The translations under genes were made by a program, and so were the position numbers. The notes below the pieces were generated by a model, which saw only the letters and a program-made list of their open reading frames with translations, was not told the origin of the DNA and did not search any database. Positions 26,645 to 35,463 of a stretch of DNA of 64,000 nt are shown in pieces (position 1 is the first letter of the stretch; the number at the start of each line of letters is the position of its first letter). Source of the stretch: CAWBQO01 sp963790965 (GTDB lineage: Bacteria; Bacteroidota; Rhodothermia; Rhodothermales; DASSAV01); NCBI GenBank assembly GCA_963790965.1, contig CAWBQO010000006.1, forward strand, positions 1,172,572 to 1,236,571. The letters run 5' to 3'.

Positions 26645-26662
26645 GTTGCAACATTTTGCAAC
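26645..26662. promoter_or_regulatory. Perfect palindrome GTTGCAA-N4-TTGCAAC between the membrane-protein gene and nirK
   Basis: A perfect 7-4-7 inverted repeat lies 36 bases upstream of the putative TTG start of the minus-strand gene and ~165 bases upstream of nirK. Length and spacing fit a dimeric CRP/FNR-superfamily regulator (DNR/NnrR type), which commonly controls nirK. The regulator itself is not in the window. Confidence 0.6.
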
Positions 26663-26744
26663 CAGCGCCACCGGCGGTTCTTTACTATTCCGAGAAGAAA
26701 CGGCCGAAGCCCGAGGAACAGATCCGCGGGACGGCCCTATTAAG

Positions 26745-26756
26745 GAGTAAATACTC
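26745..26756. promoter_or_regulatory. Palindrome GAGTA-AA-TACTC upstream of nirK
   Basis: A perfect 5-2-5 inverted repeat with AT-rich flanks (AAG on one side, TTTTAT on the other) sits ~72 bases before the nirK start, close to where a promoter would be expected. It is a candidate operator, possibly for the neighbouring Rrf2 regulator, but no known consensus is claimed. Confidence 0.4.
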
Positions 26757-26827
26757 TTTTATAACCAACCTGATCCTCGGCGCTCCCTTCAAAACCAGCG
26801 GCACCGGCACCCTGAACGTCACGACCC

Positions 26828-28030
26828 ATGATTAAACCCCTGCCTCTATACAATTCTTTGATCCTTTCCGCAGCGATGATCCTTCTTGTAGGTGGATCGG
26901 TGCTCGGCTGCGCTGATGCCGGCGACGCGGAGCAAGTGCCCGCTGCCGCGGAAGCGGGCGAGACGGACGACTTGCCGGCCGTGCAGCCGCGCATTCGCGG
27001 AACGCTGCCGCCCGTCGAAATGTCGGATGCAACCATCTCTCCCGCCTCTCTGCCGCCCATCAGCGGCGAAGAAAGGGCGCAGCTTACCTACGCACCCGAG
27101 GTTCCGCCGCTGATCACCCGGCGTAACGCGACCCGCGTGATCGTACACCTGGAAACGGAAGAGGTCGTGAAGGAGCTTGCCGACGGCGTGTTCTACCGCT
27201 TCTGGACGTTCGGCGGCGAAACGCCCGGACCCATGATCCGCGTGCGGGAGGGCGATCTGATCGAGTTTCACCTGAGCAACAACCCTTCGAATTCGGTTGC
27301 GCACAATATCGATCTCCACGCCGTGACCGGAACCGGAGGCGGCGCGGCCGCGACCATCGTGGCACCCGGCCAGACGGCGGTATTCGAGGCGCGCGCCATC
27401 AAGCCCGGCCTATATATCTATCACTGCGCCATGGCCCCGGTTGCCATTCACATTGCGAATGGTATGTACGGCCTGATCCTCGTCCAGCCCAAAGACGGAA
27501 TGCCTCCCGTCGACCGAGAGTTCTACGTCCTCCAGAGCGAGTTCTACACGGAAGGCAAGTTCATGGAGAAGGGCTTGCAGGACTTCAGCATGGAAAAGGC
27601 GCTGGCCGAGACCCCGGACTATGTCGTGTTTAACGGCGGTGTGGGCACGCTAACGGATGACAATTCGCTCACGGCAGCCGTCGGCGAAAAAGTCCGCTTC
27701 TACCTCGGCAACGCCGGTCCCAATCTGATTTCGAGCTTCCACCTCATCGGCGAGATGTTTGACGACGTGTACATGGAGGGTGGCACCGTCGCTACCCAGC
27801 ACAACGTGCAAACGACGCTCATCCCCGCTGGTGGCTCCTCTATCGTTGACTTCACGCTGGACGTGCCGGGCCACTACACGCTTGTGGACCATTCCATCTT
27901 CCGCGCCTTCAACAAAGGCGCGCTCGGATCGCTCGTCGCCATCGGCCCGGACAATCCTGCCATCTTTACGGGGCAGCTTGGCCTGGAGGATTACGTGCCC
28001 GCGGCCGTGGACACCAACGTGGTGCGGTAG
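26828..28030 (+). CDS. nirK: Copper-containing nitrite reductase lipoprotein
   Basis: A 400-residue enzyme reducing nitrite to nitric oxide. The N-terminus is a lipoprotein signal (lipobox VLGC), so it is membrane-tethered on the outer side. All copper ligands are visible: AHNIDLHA gives a type 1 and a type 2 His, YIYHCAMAPVAIHIANGM gives type 2 His, type 1 Cys, His and Met, and SSFHLIGEMFD gives the third type 2 His. Two cupredoxin domains span ~95-390. Divergent from the heme-copper-like gene and followed by a cupin gene. Confidence 0.95.
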   Translation: MIKPLPLYNSLILSAAMILLVGGSVLGCADAGDAEQVPAAAEAGETDDLPAVQPRIRGTLPPVEMSDATISPASLPPISGEERAQLTYAPEVPPLITRRNATRVIVHLETEEVVKELADGVFYRFWTFGGETPGPMIRVREGDLIEFHLSNNPSNSVAHNIDLHAVTGTGGGAAATIVAPGQTAVFEARAIKPGLYIYHCAMAPVAIHIANGMYGLILVQPKDGMPPVDREFYVLQSEFYTEGKFMEKGLQDFSMEKALAETPDYVVFNGGVGTLTDDNSLTAAVGEKVRFYLGNAGPNLISSFHLIGEMFDDVYMEGGTVATQHNVQTTLIPAGGSSIVDFTLDVPGHYTLVDHSIFRAFNKGALGSLVAIGPDNPAIFTGQLGLEDYVPAAVDTNVVR

Positions 28031-28050
28031 GAGACGGTTGAAATTATCGG

Positions 28051-28157
28051 GAGCGTCGTATGTCGCTGGAATCATGGACCAAAGTACCAACGCAACTTCC
28101 CCCTGGAGCGGGACGCAAGGAGGTGTTATGTAGCATTCCAGTTGTGTACACCGCCCC
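28051..28157 (-). repeat. Inverted copy of the ~85-110-bp dispersed repeat
   Basis: Read on the minus strand, this segment aligns with the units at 12988-13072 and 13305-13388: it shares GGGGCGGTG, CATAACACC, GCTCCAGGGGGAAGTTGCGT and TACTTTGGTCC-like blocks. It fills the space after nirK and contains no gene. Confidence 0.75.
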
Positions 28158-28340
28158 GGAAATCTGCGCTCTATTCCACACAGGGATAGTAAACAGCCCC
28201 CAAGTACTCCGCTGAACGCGCGTTCAAAAGCTTCCGAGTAGCAAAATGTGGGGGCGCGTGCCCTCTTGTTTTCATTCATATGCCACCGCTTTACCTCCAC
28301 GAGAAGTAAAGCTAATTCAGAACAGGTCACTCAATATAAA

Positions 28341-28685
28341 ATGTCGACTTCAGATCCAGTTTCCACCGTTTGGCGGCTCAATGACTTGCTCCACTACCAG
28401 GAAGGAGCCGTCGTGAGCCGGCAGTTGCTCAAGAAAAAGACGGGCAACGTGACGCTCTTCGCCTTTGGCGCAGGAGAGGGTCTCAGCGAGCATCGCACTC
28501 CATTCGATGCCTTACTGAACGTGATCGACGGTGAAGCCGAAGTGCGCATCGGCGAAGAAACGTTTACCATTGCCACTGGCGAGGCCATCGTGCTGCCCGC
28601 GAACATTCCTCACGCCGTGCACGCCACGTCCGACTTTCGGATGATCCTCACCATGATCAAGGAGGCCGAGGCCGCGAAAGGCTAA
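28341..28685 (+). CDS. Small cupin domain protein
   Basis: A 114-residue single-domain cupin; ATG 28341 is chosen because the upstream frame has no protein character. Cupin motif 1 is SEHRTPFDALLNVIDGEAEV and motif 2 GEAIVLPANIPHAVHA, so a metal site with several His is likely. Small cupins of this type are common next to nitrite/nitric oxide genes; a sensor or metal-binding role is possible but unassigned. Confidence 0.8.
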   Translation: MSTSDPVSTVWRLNDLLHYQEGAVVSRQLLKKKTGNVTLFAFGAGEGLSEHRTPFDALLNVIDGEAEVRIGEETFTIATGEAIVLPANIPHAVHATSDFRMILTMIKEAEAAKG

Positions 28686-28740
28686 GTGGCATTGGCATAT
28701 GGGCCGTGGACCTGGTATAGCGACAGTTCACTCTTCAGAA

Positions 28741-29922
28741 GGGGAAACACAGATCCTTCGCTGCGCTCGGGATGACATTCCGGGAGGATGACGTTCCGGG
28801 GAGAATGGAGGGGGCGGGAAGGGCCGGCTTGTGGCGCGGCGCTTCACCGCTACTATTCTCTGCGTCTCAGCGTCTCTTGCTGTTCAGGCGTTGGGTGATG
28901 GAGTTTGGGGTGAGCGGCTTTGGAGTGGGGGGTGTTCTGTGCTATTAAGAGGAGGTCCCTCCGCGCGGCGGCGGATGATGTGGTCTCACGATGAGGGTCG
29001 GTGGCGCCGCCTTGGTCGGGATGACAACCGGGGAGGCTGGAGAAGGCGCGGACATCTGGAGCACCGGGAAGGCGGAACGGCCCTGCCGAGTCGTGCGGGC
29101 GCACCGGAGCGTCTGAGGCTCGGGGAAAGACAGATCCTTCGCTGCGCTCGGGATGACATTCCGGGAGGATGACGTTCCGGGGAGAATGGAGGGGGCGGGA
29201 AGGGCCGGCTTGTGGCGCGGCGCTTCACCGCTACTATTCTCTGCGTCTCAGCGTCTCTTGCTGTTCAGGCGTTGGGTGATGGAGTTTGGGGTGAGCGGCT
29301 TTGGAGTGGGGGGTGTTCTGTGCTATTAAGAGGAGGTCCCTCCGCGCGGCGGCGGATGATGTGGTCTCACGATGAGGGTCGGTGGCGCCGCCTTGGTCGG
29401 GATGACACTCGGGGAGGCTGGAGAAGGCGCGGATATCTGGAGCACCGGGAAGGCGGAACGGCCCTGCCGAGTCGTGCGGGCGCACCGGAGCGTCTGAGGC
29501 TCGGGGAAAGACAGATCCTTCGCTGCGCTCGGGATGACATTCCGGGAGGATGACGTTCCGGGGAGAATGGAGGGGGCGGGAAGGGCCGGCTTGTGGCGCG
29601 GCGCTCCGCCGCTTTTAGTCTCTGCGTTTCAGCGTCTCTTGCTGTTCAGGCGTTGGGTGATGGAGTTTGGGGTGAGCGGCTTTGGAGTGGGGGGTGTTCT
29701 GTGCTATTAAGAGGAGGTCCCTCCGCGCGGCGGCGGATGATGTGGTCTCACGATGAGGGTCGGTGGCGCCGCCTTGGTCGGGATGACACCCGGGGAGGCT
29801 GGAGAAGGTGCGGACATCTGGAGCACCGGGAAGGCGGAACGGCCCTGCCGAGTCGTGCGGGCGCTCCGAAGCGTCTCAGGCTGGGGGAAAGACAGGTCCT
29901 TCGCTGCGCTCGGGATGACATT
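28741..29922 (+). repeat. 381-bp tandem repeat, three copies
   Basis: Units begin at 28741, 29122 and 29503, with a partial fourth of ~39 bases from 29884. Copies one and two are almost identical and copy three differs slightly more. Each carries GAGGAGGTCCCTCCGCGCGG, the CCTTGGTCGGGATGAC block and the hairpin arm GATCCTTCGCTGCGCTCGGG. Similar 113-residue frames recur in every unit, but they resemble no protein and simply follow the period, which is divisible by three. No gene is seen from 28686 to 30039. Confidence 0.93.
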
Positions 29923-29984
29923 TCTTTATTGGGGCACGCATTAAGCTATTGCACCTTTGACCCGATATTAGGATTTTAGGCCTC

Positions 29985-30010
29985 GGACCGCACGTTTCAC
30001 ACTGCGGTCC
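29985..30010 (+). terminator. Hairpin upstream of clpX
   Basis: GGACCGCA and TGCGGTCC form an 8-bp stem with a 10-base loop, followed by CACCTTTTCT. It may end transcription coming from the repeat array or form part of the clpX leader. Confidence 0.35.
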
Positions 30011-30039
30011 ACCTTTTCTACGCGCCCCGGTATCCCCGC

Positions 30040-31317
30040 ATGAGCACTCGACGAGGAGAAGACATCATCCGCTGCTCTTTTTGCGGGCGGACGGCGCACG
30101 AGGTTTCCTCCATGGTGGCCGGGCCGGATGTGTACATCTGCGACCGGTGCATCCACGACGCGGCCGGAATCGTCCGCAACGACCTGGCGGCCTATCCGCA
30201 GCCAACCGGCGTCACGCCCCGCCGTCCGGCACCCGCGCGTCGGCACCAACTGACGCCCTGGGACCTCAAACACGCGCTCGATGAGTACGTCATCGGGCAG
30301 GACGCTGCCAAGAAGGCGCTCGCCGTCGCCGTTCACAACCACTACAAGCGCATCGACAGCAGCGAGTACCTGCTCGGCTTTGAAGATGTCGAGCTGGAGA
30401 AGTCGAACATCCTGCTCATCGGCCCCACGGGCACCGGAAAGACGCTCCTTGCCCGAACCATGGCCCGCGTGCTCGATGTGCCCTTTTCCATCTCGGACGC
30501 CACGGCGCTGACGGAGGCCGGGTACGTCGGCGAAGACGTCGAAAGCATTCTCGCGCACCTGCTGCAAGCAGCCGATTTCAACGTCGAACGCGCAGAGCGC
30601 GGCATCGTCTACATCGACGAGATCGACAAAATCGCGCGCAAGGCCGACAACGCTTCTATAACGCGGGATGTCTCCGGCGAAGGCGTTCAGCAAGCGCTGC
30701 TCAAGATTCTCGAAGGAACGGTGGCGGGCGTGCCGCCGAAGGGCGGGCGCAAACACCCGGAGCAAAGCCTGATCAACATCGACACGCGCAACATTCTTTT
30801 CATCTGCGGCGGCGCGTTTGATGGTTTACAGAACATCATCTCCCACCGGCTTTCCACCAGCACGATCGGCTTCCTGACGCAGTCGCAGCGGAAGGTGGAC
30901 AAGAACGACCCGAACATCTTTCAGCACGCCGAGCCGGACGATCTGCTCAAGTTCGGCATGATTCCCGAGTTCGTCGGGCGCCTTCCCGTGCTTGCGCCGC
31001 TCCACCAGCTTTCGAATGATGCCCTGAAGAGCATTCTGACGCAGCCTCGCAACGCGCTTGCCCGTCAGTATCAAAAACTCTTCGCGATGGACGGCGTCGA
31101 CCTGCACTTCGACGACGAGGCGCTCGACGCCATCGTCACCCGCGCACGGGCGCTGGGTACGGGCGCGCGCGGCCTCCGCTCTGTCATGGAAGAGACCATG
31201 TTGGACATTATGTTCAACATCCATGCTCGGCCCGATGTAGGTTCCTGCCGCATCACGCTCGCCACCGTGGAGGAACGCGTCGAGCCGATCTACGAGGAGC
31301 GAAAAGCGACGGCGTAG
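30040..31317 (+). CDS. clpX: ATP-dependent Clp protease ATP-binding subunit ClpX
   Basis: A 425-residue AAA+ unfoldase that feeds ClpP. The zinc-binding domain has C12, C15, C34 and C37. The AAA+ core has Walker A GPTGTGKT (~128-135), Walker B IVYIDEIDKIA, the pore-loop region and sensor motifs (EFVGRLPVL). The IGF-type ClpP-binding loop falls in the STSTIGFLTQ segment. Length and motifs are normal. clpP is not adjacent. Confidence 0.97.
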   Translation: MSTRRGEDIIRCSFCGRTAHEVSSMVAGPDVYICDRCIHDAAGIVRNDLAAYPQPTGVTPRRPAPARRHQLTPWDLKHALDEYVIGQDAAKKALAVAVHNHYKRIDSSEYLLGFEDVELEKSNILLIGPTGTGKTLLARTMARVLDVPFSISDATALTEAGYVGEDVESILAHLLQAADFNVERAERGIVYIDEIDKIARKADNASITRDVSGEGVQQALLKILEGTVAGVPPKGGRKHPEQSLINIDTRNILFICGGAFDGLQNIISHRLSTSTIGFLTQSQRKVDKNDPNIFQHAEPDDLLKFGMIPEFVGRLPVLAPLHQLSNDALKSILTQPRNALARQYQKLFAMDGVDLHFDDEALDAIVTRARALGTGARGLRSVMEETMLDIMFNIHARPDVGSCRITLATVEERVEPIYEERKATA

Positions 31318-31435
31318 TAGCGGCGAAGCACTTAACGAGGGTGTTGCAGTTGGTCAGCGTGCTGCCCCCTATGTTTCTGGTGGCCGAGACGACCGTGTCG
31401 CCGACGGTATCTGCCTTACACCCCTGCGAGATCGT

Positions 31436-33541
31436 ATGCACGATCAACTCGGCCTGATCATGGAACAAGCCCGCCGCCGCGTTTTCGTGGGGCGGGAAGA
31501 CGAACTGCGTGTCTTTGCCGAAGCGCTCGAGGACGGTCCTCTGCCATTCCATGTGCTTGCCGTGCAAGGCCCGGCGGGCGTCGGGAAGACGTACCTGCTG
31601 CAGCAGTTCCAGCGGCTCTGCCGCGACCGTGCCGTTCCTTCGTTCTTCCTGAACGCGCGCGACATCAGCAACGCCCCGGAAACGCTGCTGGATAAGCTTG
31701 CCGGCCCGGCGGAGGGCGAGGCCGGTGGTCAGGCCGTTTTCGGCACCACGCAATCCGCCGCCGGGCGGCGTGTCGTGTTTCTGGACGAATACGAAACGCT
31801 GGCCCCGTCGGACGCCTGGATCCGCACCGGCCTCCTTCCTTCCTTGTCGGCCTCAACGCTGGTCGTTCTCTCGGGCAAGCGCTCCCTGCCCGCGCCCTGG
31901 CATACGGATCCGGGACTCAGCCGCATCTTGCGCAAGATGCCGCTGCGCAACCTGACGGCAGCCGAAAGTCGCGAGTACCTGCGGCAATGCGCCGTGCCTG
32001 ATCAGCGCCGCGAGGCACTCATAACGTTCGCCCACGGCCACCCACTCGCGCTCTCGCTTCTGGCCGACGCCTCGCTCCAGCACTTCGACTACGCCTCCGA
32101 GAGGGCCACGCCGGACATCATTGCACTCCTGCTCGACCGCTTTTTACAGGACGTTCCTTCAGACCGCCACCGGCTGGCCATTGAAGCGGCGTCGGTGGTG
32201 AACGTCATGACCGAAGGCTTGCTCGCCGCCATGCTTGGCGATGCGGCGGCACACGACCTGTTCTCCTGGCTCCAGGAGCGCTCGTTCGTGGAATGTGGCG
32301 CGCGCGGCATTTTCCCACACGACATCGTGCGCCAGACCGTCGTGGCGGACCTGAAATGGCGAGATCCGGAACGTTTCGCTACGTTTCTTGAGCGAGCGCG
32401 CCGCTTCTATACGCACTTACTATCCAACGGCGGCGGTCCGGCGCACGAGCAGGTGCTGACCGATTATATGTTCGCGCACCGGCACAATCCGCTTATCGAG
32501 CCCTACTACAATCAGCTTATCGAGCAGTGGGGCGGACGTGGTGCGTTGCGGCGCGAGGAGGCCGCGGACGAGGATTATGGCGAACTGCGCGCGATCGTCG
32601 AGCGGCACGAGGGTGAAGCCTCGGCAAAGCTCTTCAGTCTCTGGGCCGGCCATCCCGCCTGCTCCGTTCAGGTGTTCCGCAATTCCGCGGGCAAGACGGA
32701 GGGGCTGCTGGTCCTGCTCAGTCTCGAACAGATCACGGCCGAAGAGTCCCTGCAAGATCCCGCCACGGCGGCGGCCAAAGCATGGATGGACGCGGCGGCA
32801 CCCCTGAGAGGCCGCGAAAAGGCGACGCTTTTCCGCTGGTGGATGAGCGCCGACGCCTATCAGGCCGTCTCGCCGGCACAAAGCCTCATCTTCGTGCATA
32901 CCGTTCGCCACTACCTCACTACGCCCGCGCTCGCTTGCACCTTTTTGCCGTGCGCCCGCCCGTCGGACTGGCAGATCGTGCTGGGGTTCGCCGACCTCGG
33001 GCGTCTTCCTGATGCGGATTTTCGAGTGGGTAGTCAAACCTTCGGCGTTTTTATGCACGACTGGCGCGCCGTTCCACCGGGCGCGTGGCTGGAGCGCGTT
33101 GCCGGACGTGCCGGACTCTTCAACCTCGACGGACAGGCGGCCCCGCCGGAACCGGTTCAGACGGTGCTTGTGCTGAGCAAGGAAGAGTTTGCCGTTTCGG
33201 TAAAGGAAGCTCTTAAAACGCTCCTCCACGACGACGCGCTCCTTGGCAATCCGCTCCTGCATTCTCGCCTCGTTCTCGCCGGCACAGCCGAAAAGGATAG
33301 CCAAGCGAGCTTCGCACGCACGCTGCGGGAGTTAGTGGTGGAGGAAGTCCGCCGATTTGGCGTCTCGCCGGGCGGCGCGAAGCTCAGTCGCGCGATCCAC
33401 CACACCTACATCGAGCCTTCTGCGTCTCAGGAGCAAGCGGCTGCGACGCTCGGTGTGCCCTACAGCACGTTCCGCCGCCACTTGAGCCGCGGGATCGACC
33501 GGCTCGTGGAAGCGCTATGGCAGCGCGAGTTGCGCGCTTGA
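31436..33541 (+). CDS. AAA/STAND-like ATPase with C-terminal helix-turn-helix
   Basis: A 701-residue protein; the start could also be the Met eight codons later (MEQARRRVFVGREDEL). FVGREDEL opens an ATPase module of the AAA_16/STAND type with Walker A GPAGVGKT (~45-52) and Walker B RVVFLDEYE (~112-120). The middle part is helical and then a ~200-residue domain of unknown type. Residues ~655-695 resemble a helix-turn-helix (SQEQAAATLGVPYSTFRRHL). This suggests a signal-responsive transcription regulator, but ligand and targets are unknown. It follows clpX by 118 bases. Confidence 0.7.
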   Translation: MHDQLGLIMEQARRRVFVGREDELRVFAEALEDGPLPFHVLAVQGPAGVGKTYLLQQFQRLCRDRAVPSFFLNARDISNAPETLLDKLAGPAEGEAGGQAVFGTTQSAAGRRVVFLDEYETLAPSDAWIRTGLLPSLSASTLVVLSGKRSLPAPWHTDPGLSRILRKMPLRNLTAAESREYLRQCAVPDQRREALITFAHGHPLALSLLADASLQHFDYASERATPDIIALLLDRFLQDVPSDRHRLAIEAASVVNVMTEGLLAAMLGDAAAHDLFSWLQERSFVECGARGIFPHDIVRQTVVADLKWRDPERFATFLERARRFYTHLLSNGGGPAHEQVLTDYMFAHRHNPLIEPYYNQLIEQWGGRGALRREEAADEDYGELRAIVERHEGEASAKLFSLWAGHPACSVQVFRNSAGKTEGLLVLLSLEQITAEESLQDPATAAAKAWMDAAAPLRGREKATLFRWWMSADAYQAVSPAQSLIFVHTVRHYLTTPALACTFLPCARPSDWQIVLGFADLGRLPDADFRVGSQTFGVFMHDWRAVPPGAWLERVAGRAGLFNLDGQAAPPEPVQTVLVLSKEEFAVSVKEALKTLLHDDALLGNPLLHSRLVLAGTAEKDSQASFARTLRELVVEEVRRFGVSPGGAKLSRAIHHTYIEPSASQEQAAATLGVPYSTFRRHLSRGIDRLVEALWQRELRA

Positions 33542-33838
33542 CGGGTGGCGCGGAGGCGCTACAGCATCCTCGCTGCTCGCGGCAAAGCCCGCGAAGAGTG
33601 CTGCGGATGTGCGTTATAGAAAGCTGTGTAAGTACAGTGTATGCTGGGCGTTACGGAAGTGCAACCATACTGCTACACAATGCAAGTGAGCGGAAAGTGA
33701 GCACTTTTTGAGTAGGCCGGCTTCGCAGGTTCTTCGTATTGTGCTTCACGCTTCGGGCAAACGCCGCAAGAAGAGGCGTCGGTCGGGTAGTCAGTTCAAG
33801 CCCGCGTCCGCATCAACCACCAACTCGAGGAGAGGCCC
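33542..33838 (+). other. Gene-free stretch before the ferritin-like genes
   Basis: No convincing gene. AAAGTG-AG-CACTTT at 33694-33707 is a perfect short inverted repeat followed by T, a possible operator upstream of the ferritin-like operon. Confidence 0.4.
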
Positions 33839-34579
33839 ATGTCCAACAACGTACCACGAGCCTTACGAGGGCTTAGCGACGAACCCAATTCGGCAGGAGA
33901 AAATGGCCGCCGAAATTTCCTGAAGATGCTCCTCGGCGGAGCAGGCGTAGCTACGGCAGCCACAATGGCAACCGGCTGCGACTTCATCTTTCCCGGAGAC
34001 GACGACGGCGAAATGGCCGGAAGCGTCAATCTCGGCAGCGGCGACGTCGGGATCCTGAATTATGCCTTCGCGCTCGAACAGCTCGAAGCCGCCTTCTACA
34101 CCGTTGTCGCCGACAACTGGTACTCCGGCGCGACGCAAATGGAAAAGGACGTGCTTATGTACGTTCGCGATCATGAAATCGCCCACCGCGAGTTCTTCAA
34201 GGCCGCTCTCGGCAGCAATGGCATTCCCGGCCTGAAGGTCAACTTCTCAACAATCGACTTCAGCAGCCGGTCGAGCGTTCTCGGCACCGCCCGCACGTTC
34301 GAAGACCTGGGCGTTTCCGCGTACAACGGTGCCGGTCCGTTGCTCGAAGACGCCGGTTACCTGACTGCCGCGGGCAAGATCGTCTCCGTCGAGGCGCGCC
34401 ACGCGGCCGCCATTCGCGACATGATCACGCCGAAGAGTCCGTATTCGCTCGGTGAGGATATCATGGAGATGGGCCTCGATGTTGCGCGCTCCCCGAAGCG
34501 GGTGCTCAAGATGGCAAGCCCGTACATCCTGAACCCGATCAACGCCAACAATCTGCCCTCCAGCAACTTGCCCGACTGA
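33839..34579 (+). CDS. Tat-exported ferritin-like domain protein 1
   Basis: A 246-residue protein with a twin-arginine-type signal (GRRNFLKMLLGGAG) ending in a lipobox-like ATGC, so probably exported folded and possibly lipidated. The rest is a ferritin-like four-helix bundle of the Ferritin_2 type: NYAFALEQLEAAFY, YVRDHEIAHREFF and SVEARHAAAIRDM supply the acidic and His positions expected for a di-metal site. A paralogue follows 10 bases later. A role in extracytoplasmic metal or peroxide handling is inferred. Confidence 0.85.
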   Translation: MSNNVPRALRGLSDEPNSAGENGRRNFLKMLLGGAGVATAATMATGCDFIFPGDDDGEMAGSVNLGSGDVGILNYAFALEQLEAAFYTVVADNWYSGATQMEKDVLMYVRDHEIAHREFFKAALGSNGIPGLKVNFSTIDFSSRSSVLGTARTFEDLGVSAYNGAGPLLEDAGYLTAAGKIVSVEARHAAAIRDMITPKSPYSLGEDIMEMGLDVARSPKRVLKMASPYILNPINANNLPSSNLPD

Positions 34580-34589
34580 GGATAACCCT

Positions 34590-35375
34590 ATGGAAATGAA
34601 GAAGAACCTTTTCGAATCACTCGACCCGGAGATTATAGACCGGGTGACCTCACGGCGCAACGCAGTGGAGACCATGGGCCGCTTCGGCCTCGGCCTTGCC
34701 GTCGCGTCCGTTCCGATTGCCTTCGGCGCGCTCACGCGCAACGCCTTCGGGCAGTCGCAGGACCTGCCGCAAGACGCGGTCGATGTTCTGAACTTCGCCC
34801 TGACGCTCGAGCGGCTTGAGTCCGCCTATTACGACATGGGCGTTAAGGCGAGTAACCTCATCCCGGCCGAGGTGCAGGACGTGTACATGACGATCGCCGA
34901 CGACGAGAAGGCGCACGTGAGTCTGCTCGAAGGCGTGCTCGGCAGCAAGGCCGGCCCGATGCCCACCTTCGACTTTACGGCGGGGGGCAAGTTTACGCCG
35001 TTCTCCGACTACGCGCAGTTCCTGATCCTCTCGCAGGGGTTCGAGGATCTCGGCGTTCGCGCCTACAAGGGCCAGGCACCCAACCTGATGCCTTATGACG
35101 AACTGCTGCTCACGGCGCTCCGAATCCACTCGGTCGAAGCTCGTCACGCCGCCATCGTTCGCCGCATCCGTGGCAAGAGCGCCTGGATCACCGGCAACAT
35201 GACCGATGCCGCGCCGATCGAGCCGATCTACATGGGCGAGGACAAGACGGAGCAACTCGGGGTCGACGTTGTAAGCGTCTCTGGGCTTTCCATGGAGAGG
35301 GTGTCTGAGGCTTTCGACGAGCCGCTTGCCAAAGACGACGTTCTGAGCATCGCAGGCATGTTTATCCAATCCTGA
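34590..35375 (+). CDS. Exported ferritin-like domain protein 2
   Basis: A 261-residue paralogue of the preceding gene. The N-terminus has SRRN followed by a hydrophobic stretch (GLGLAVASVPIAFGAL), a possible twin-arginine signal. Matching helices are NFALTLERLESAYY, IADDEKAHVSLL and SVEARHAAIVRRI, with FEDLGVRAYKGQAP shared with gene 1. The pair is probably co-transcribed and could form a hetero-oligomer. A terminator follows at 35388-35442. Confidence 0.85.
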   Translation: MEMKKNLFESLDPEIIDRVTSRRNAVETMGRFGLGLAVASVPIAFGALTRNAFGQSQDLPQDAVDVLNFALTLERLESAYYDMGVKASNLIPAEVQDVYMTIADDEKAHVSLLEGVLGSKAGPMPTFDFTAGGKFTPFSDYAQFLILSQGFEDLGVRAYKGQAPNLMPYDELLLTALRIHSVEARHAAIVRRIRGKSAWITGNMTDAAPIEPIYMGEDKTEQLGVDVVSVSGLSMERVSEAFDEPLAKDDVLSIAGMFIQS

Positions 35376-35387
35376 CGACGGATGGTC

Positions 35388-35442
35388 GGGGGGAGAGACG
35401 GTTGCCGGTGATCTCCGGACCGGTCTGTCCCCCCGGCTTTTT
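35388..35442 (+). terminator. Rho-independent terminator after the ferritin-like pair
   Basis: GGGGGGAGAGAC and GTCTGTCCCCCC pair over 12 positions with one mismatch; an inner GC-rich arm adds stability and CTTTTTG follows. It ends the two-gene operon and separates it from the next T9SS gene. Confidence 0.75.
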
Positions 35443-35463
35443 GCATTACTCTAATCTTAGGAC

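Noticed and set aside
25396..26661. Alternative 421-codon minus-strand frame overlapping the heme-copper-like gene
   Set aside because: It lacks the membrane-helix pattern seen in the adjacent frame and is Arg-rich throughout.
28831..29979. Three successive ~113-128-codon plus-strand frames
   Set aside because: They recur with the 381-bp period and have no protein features; they are products of the repeat.
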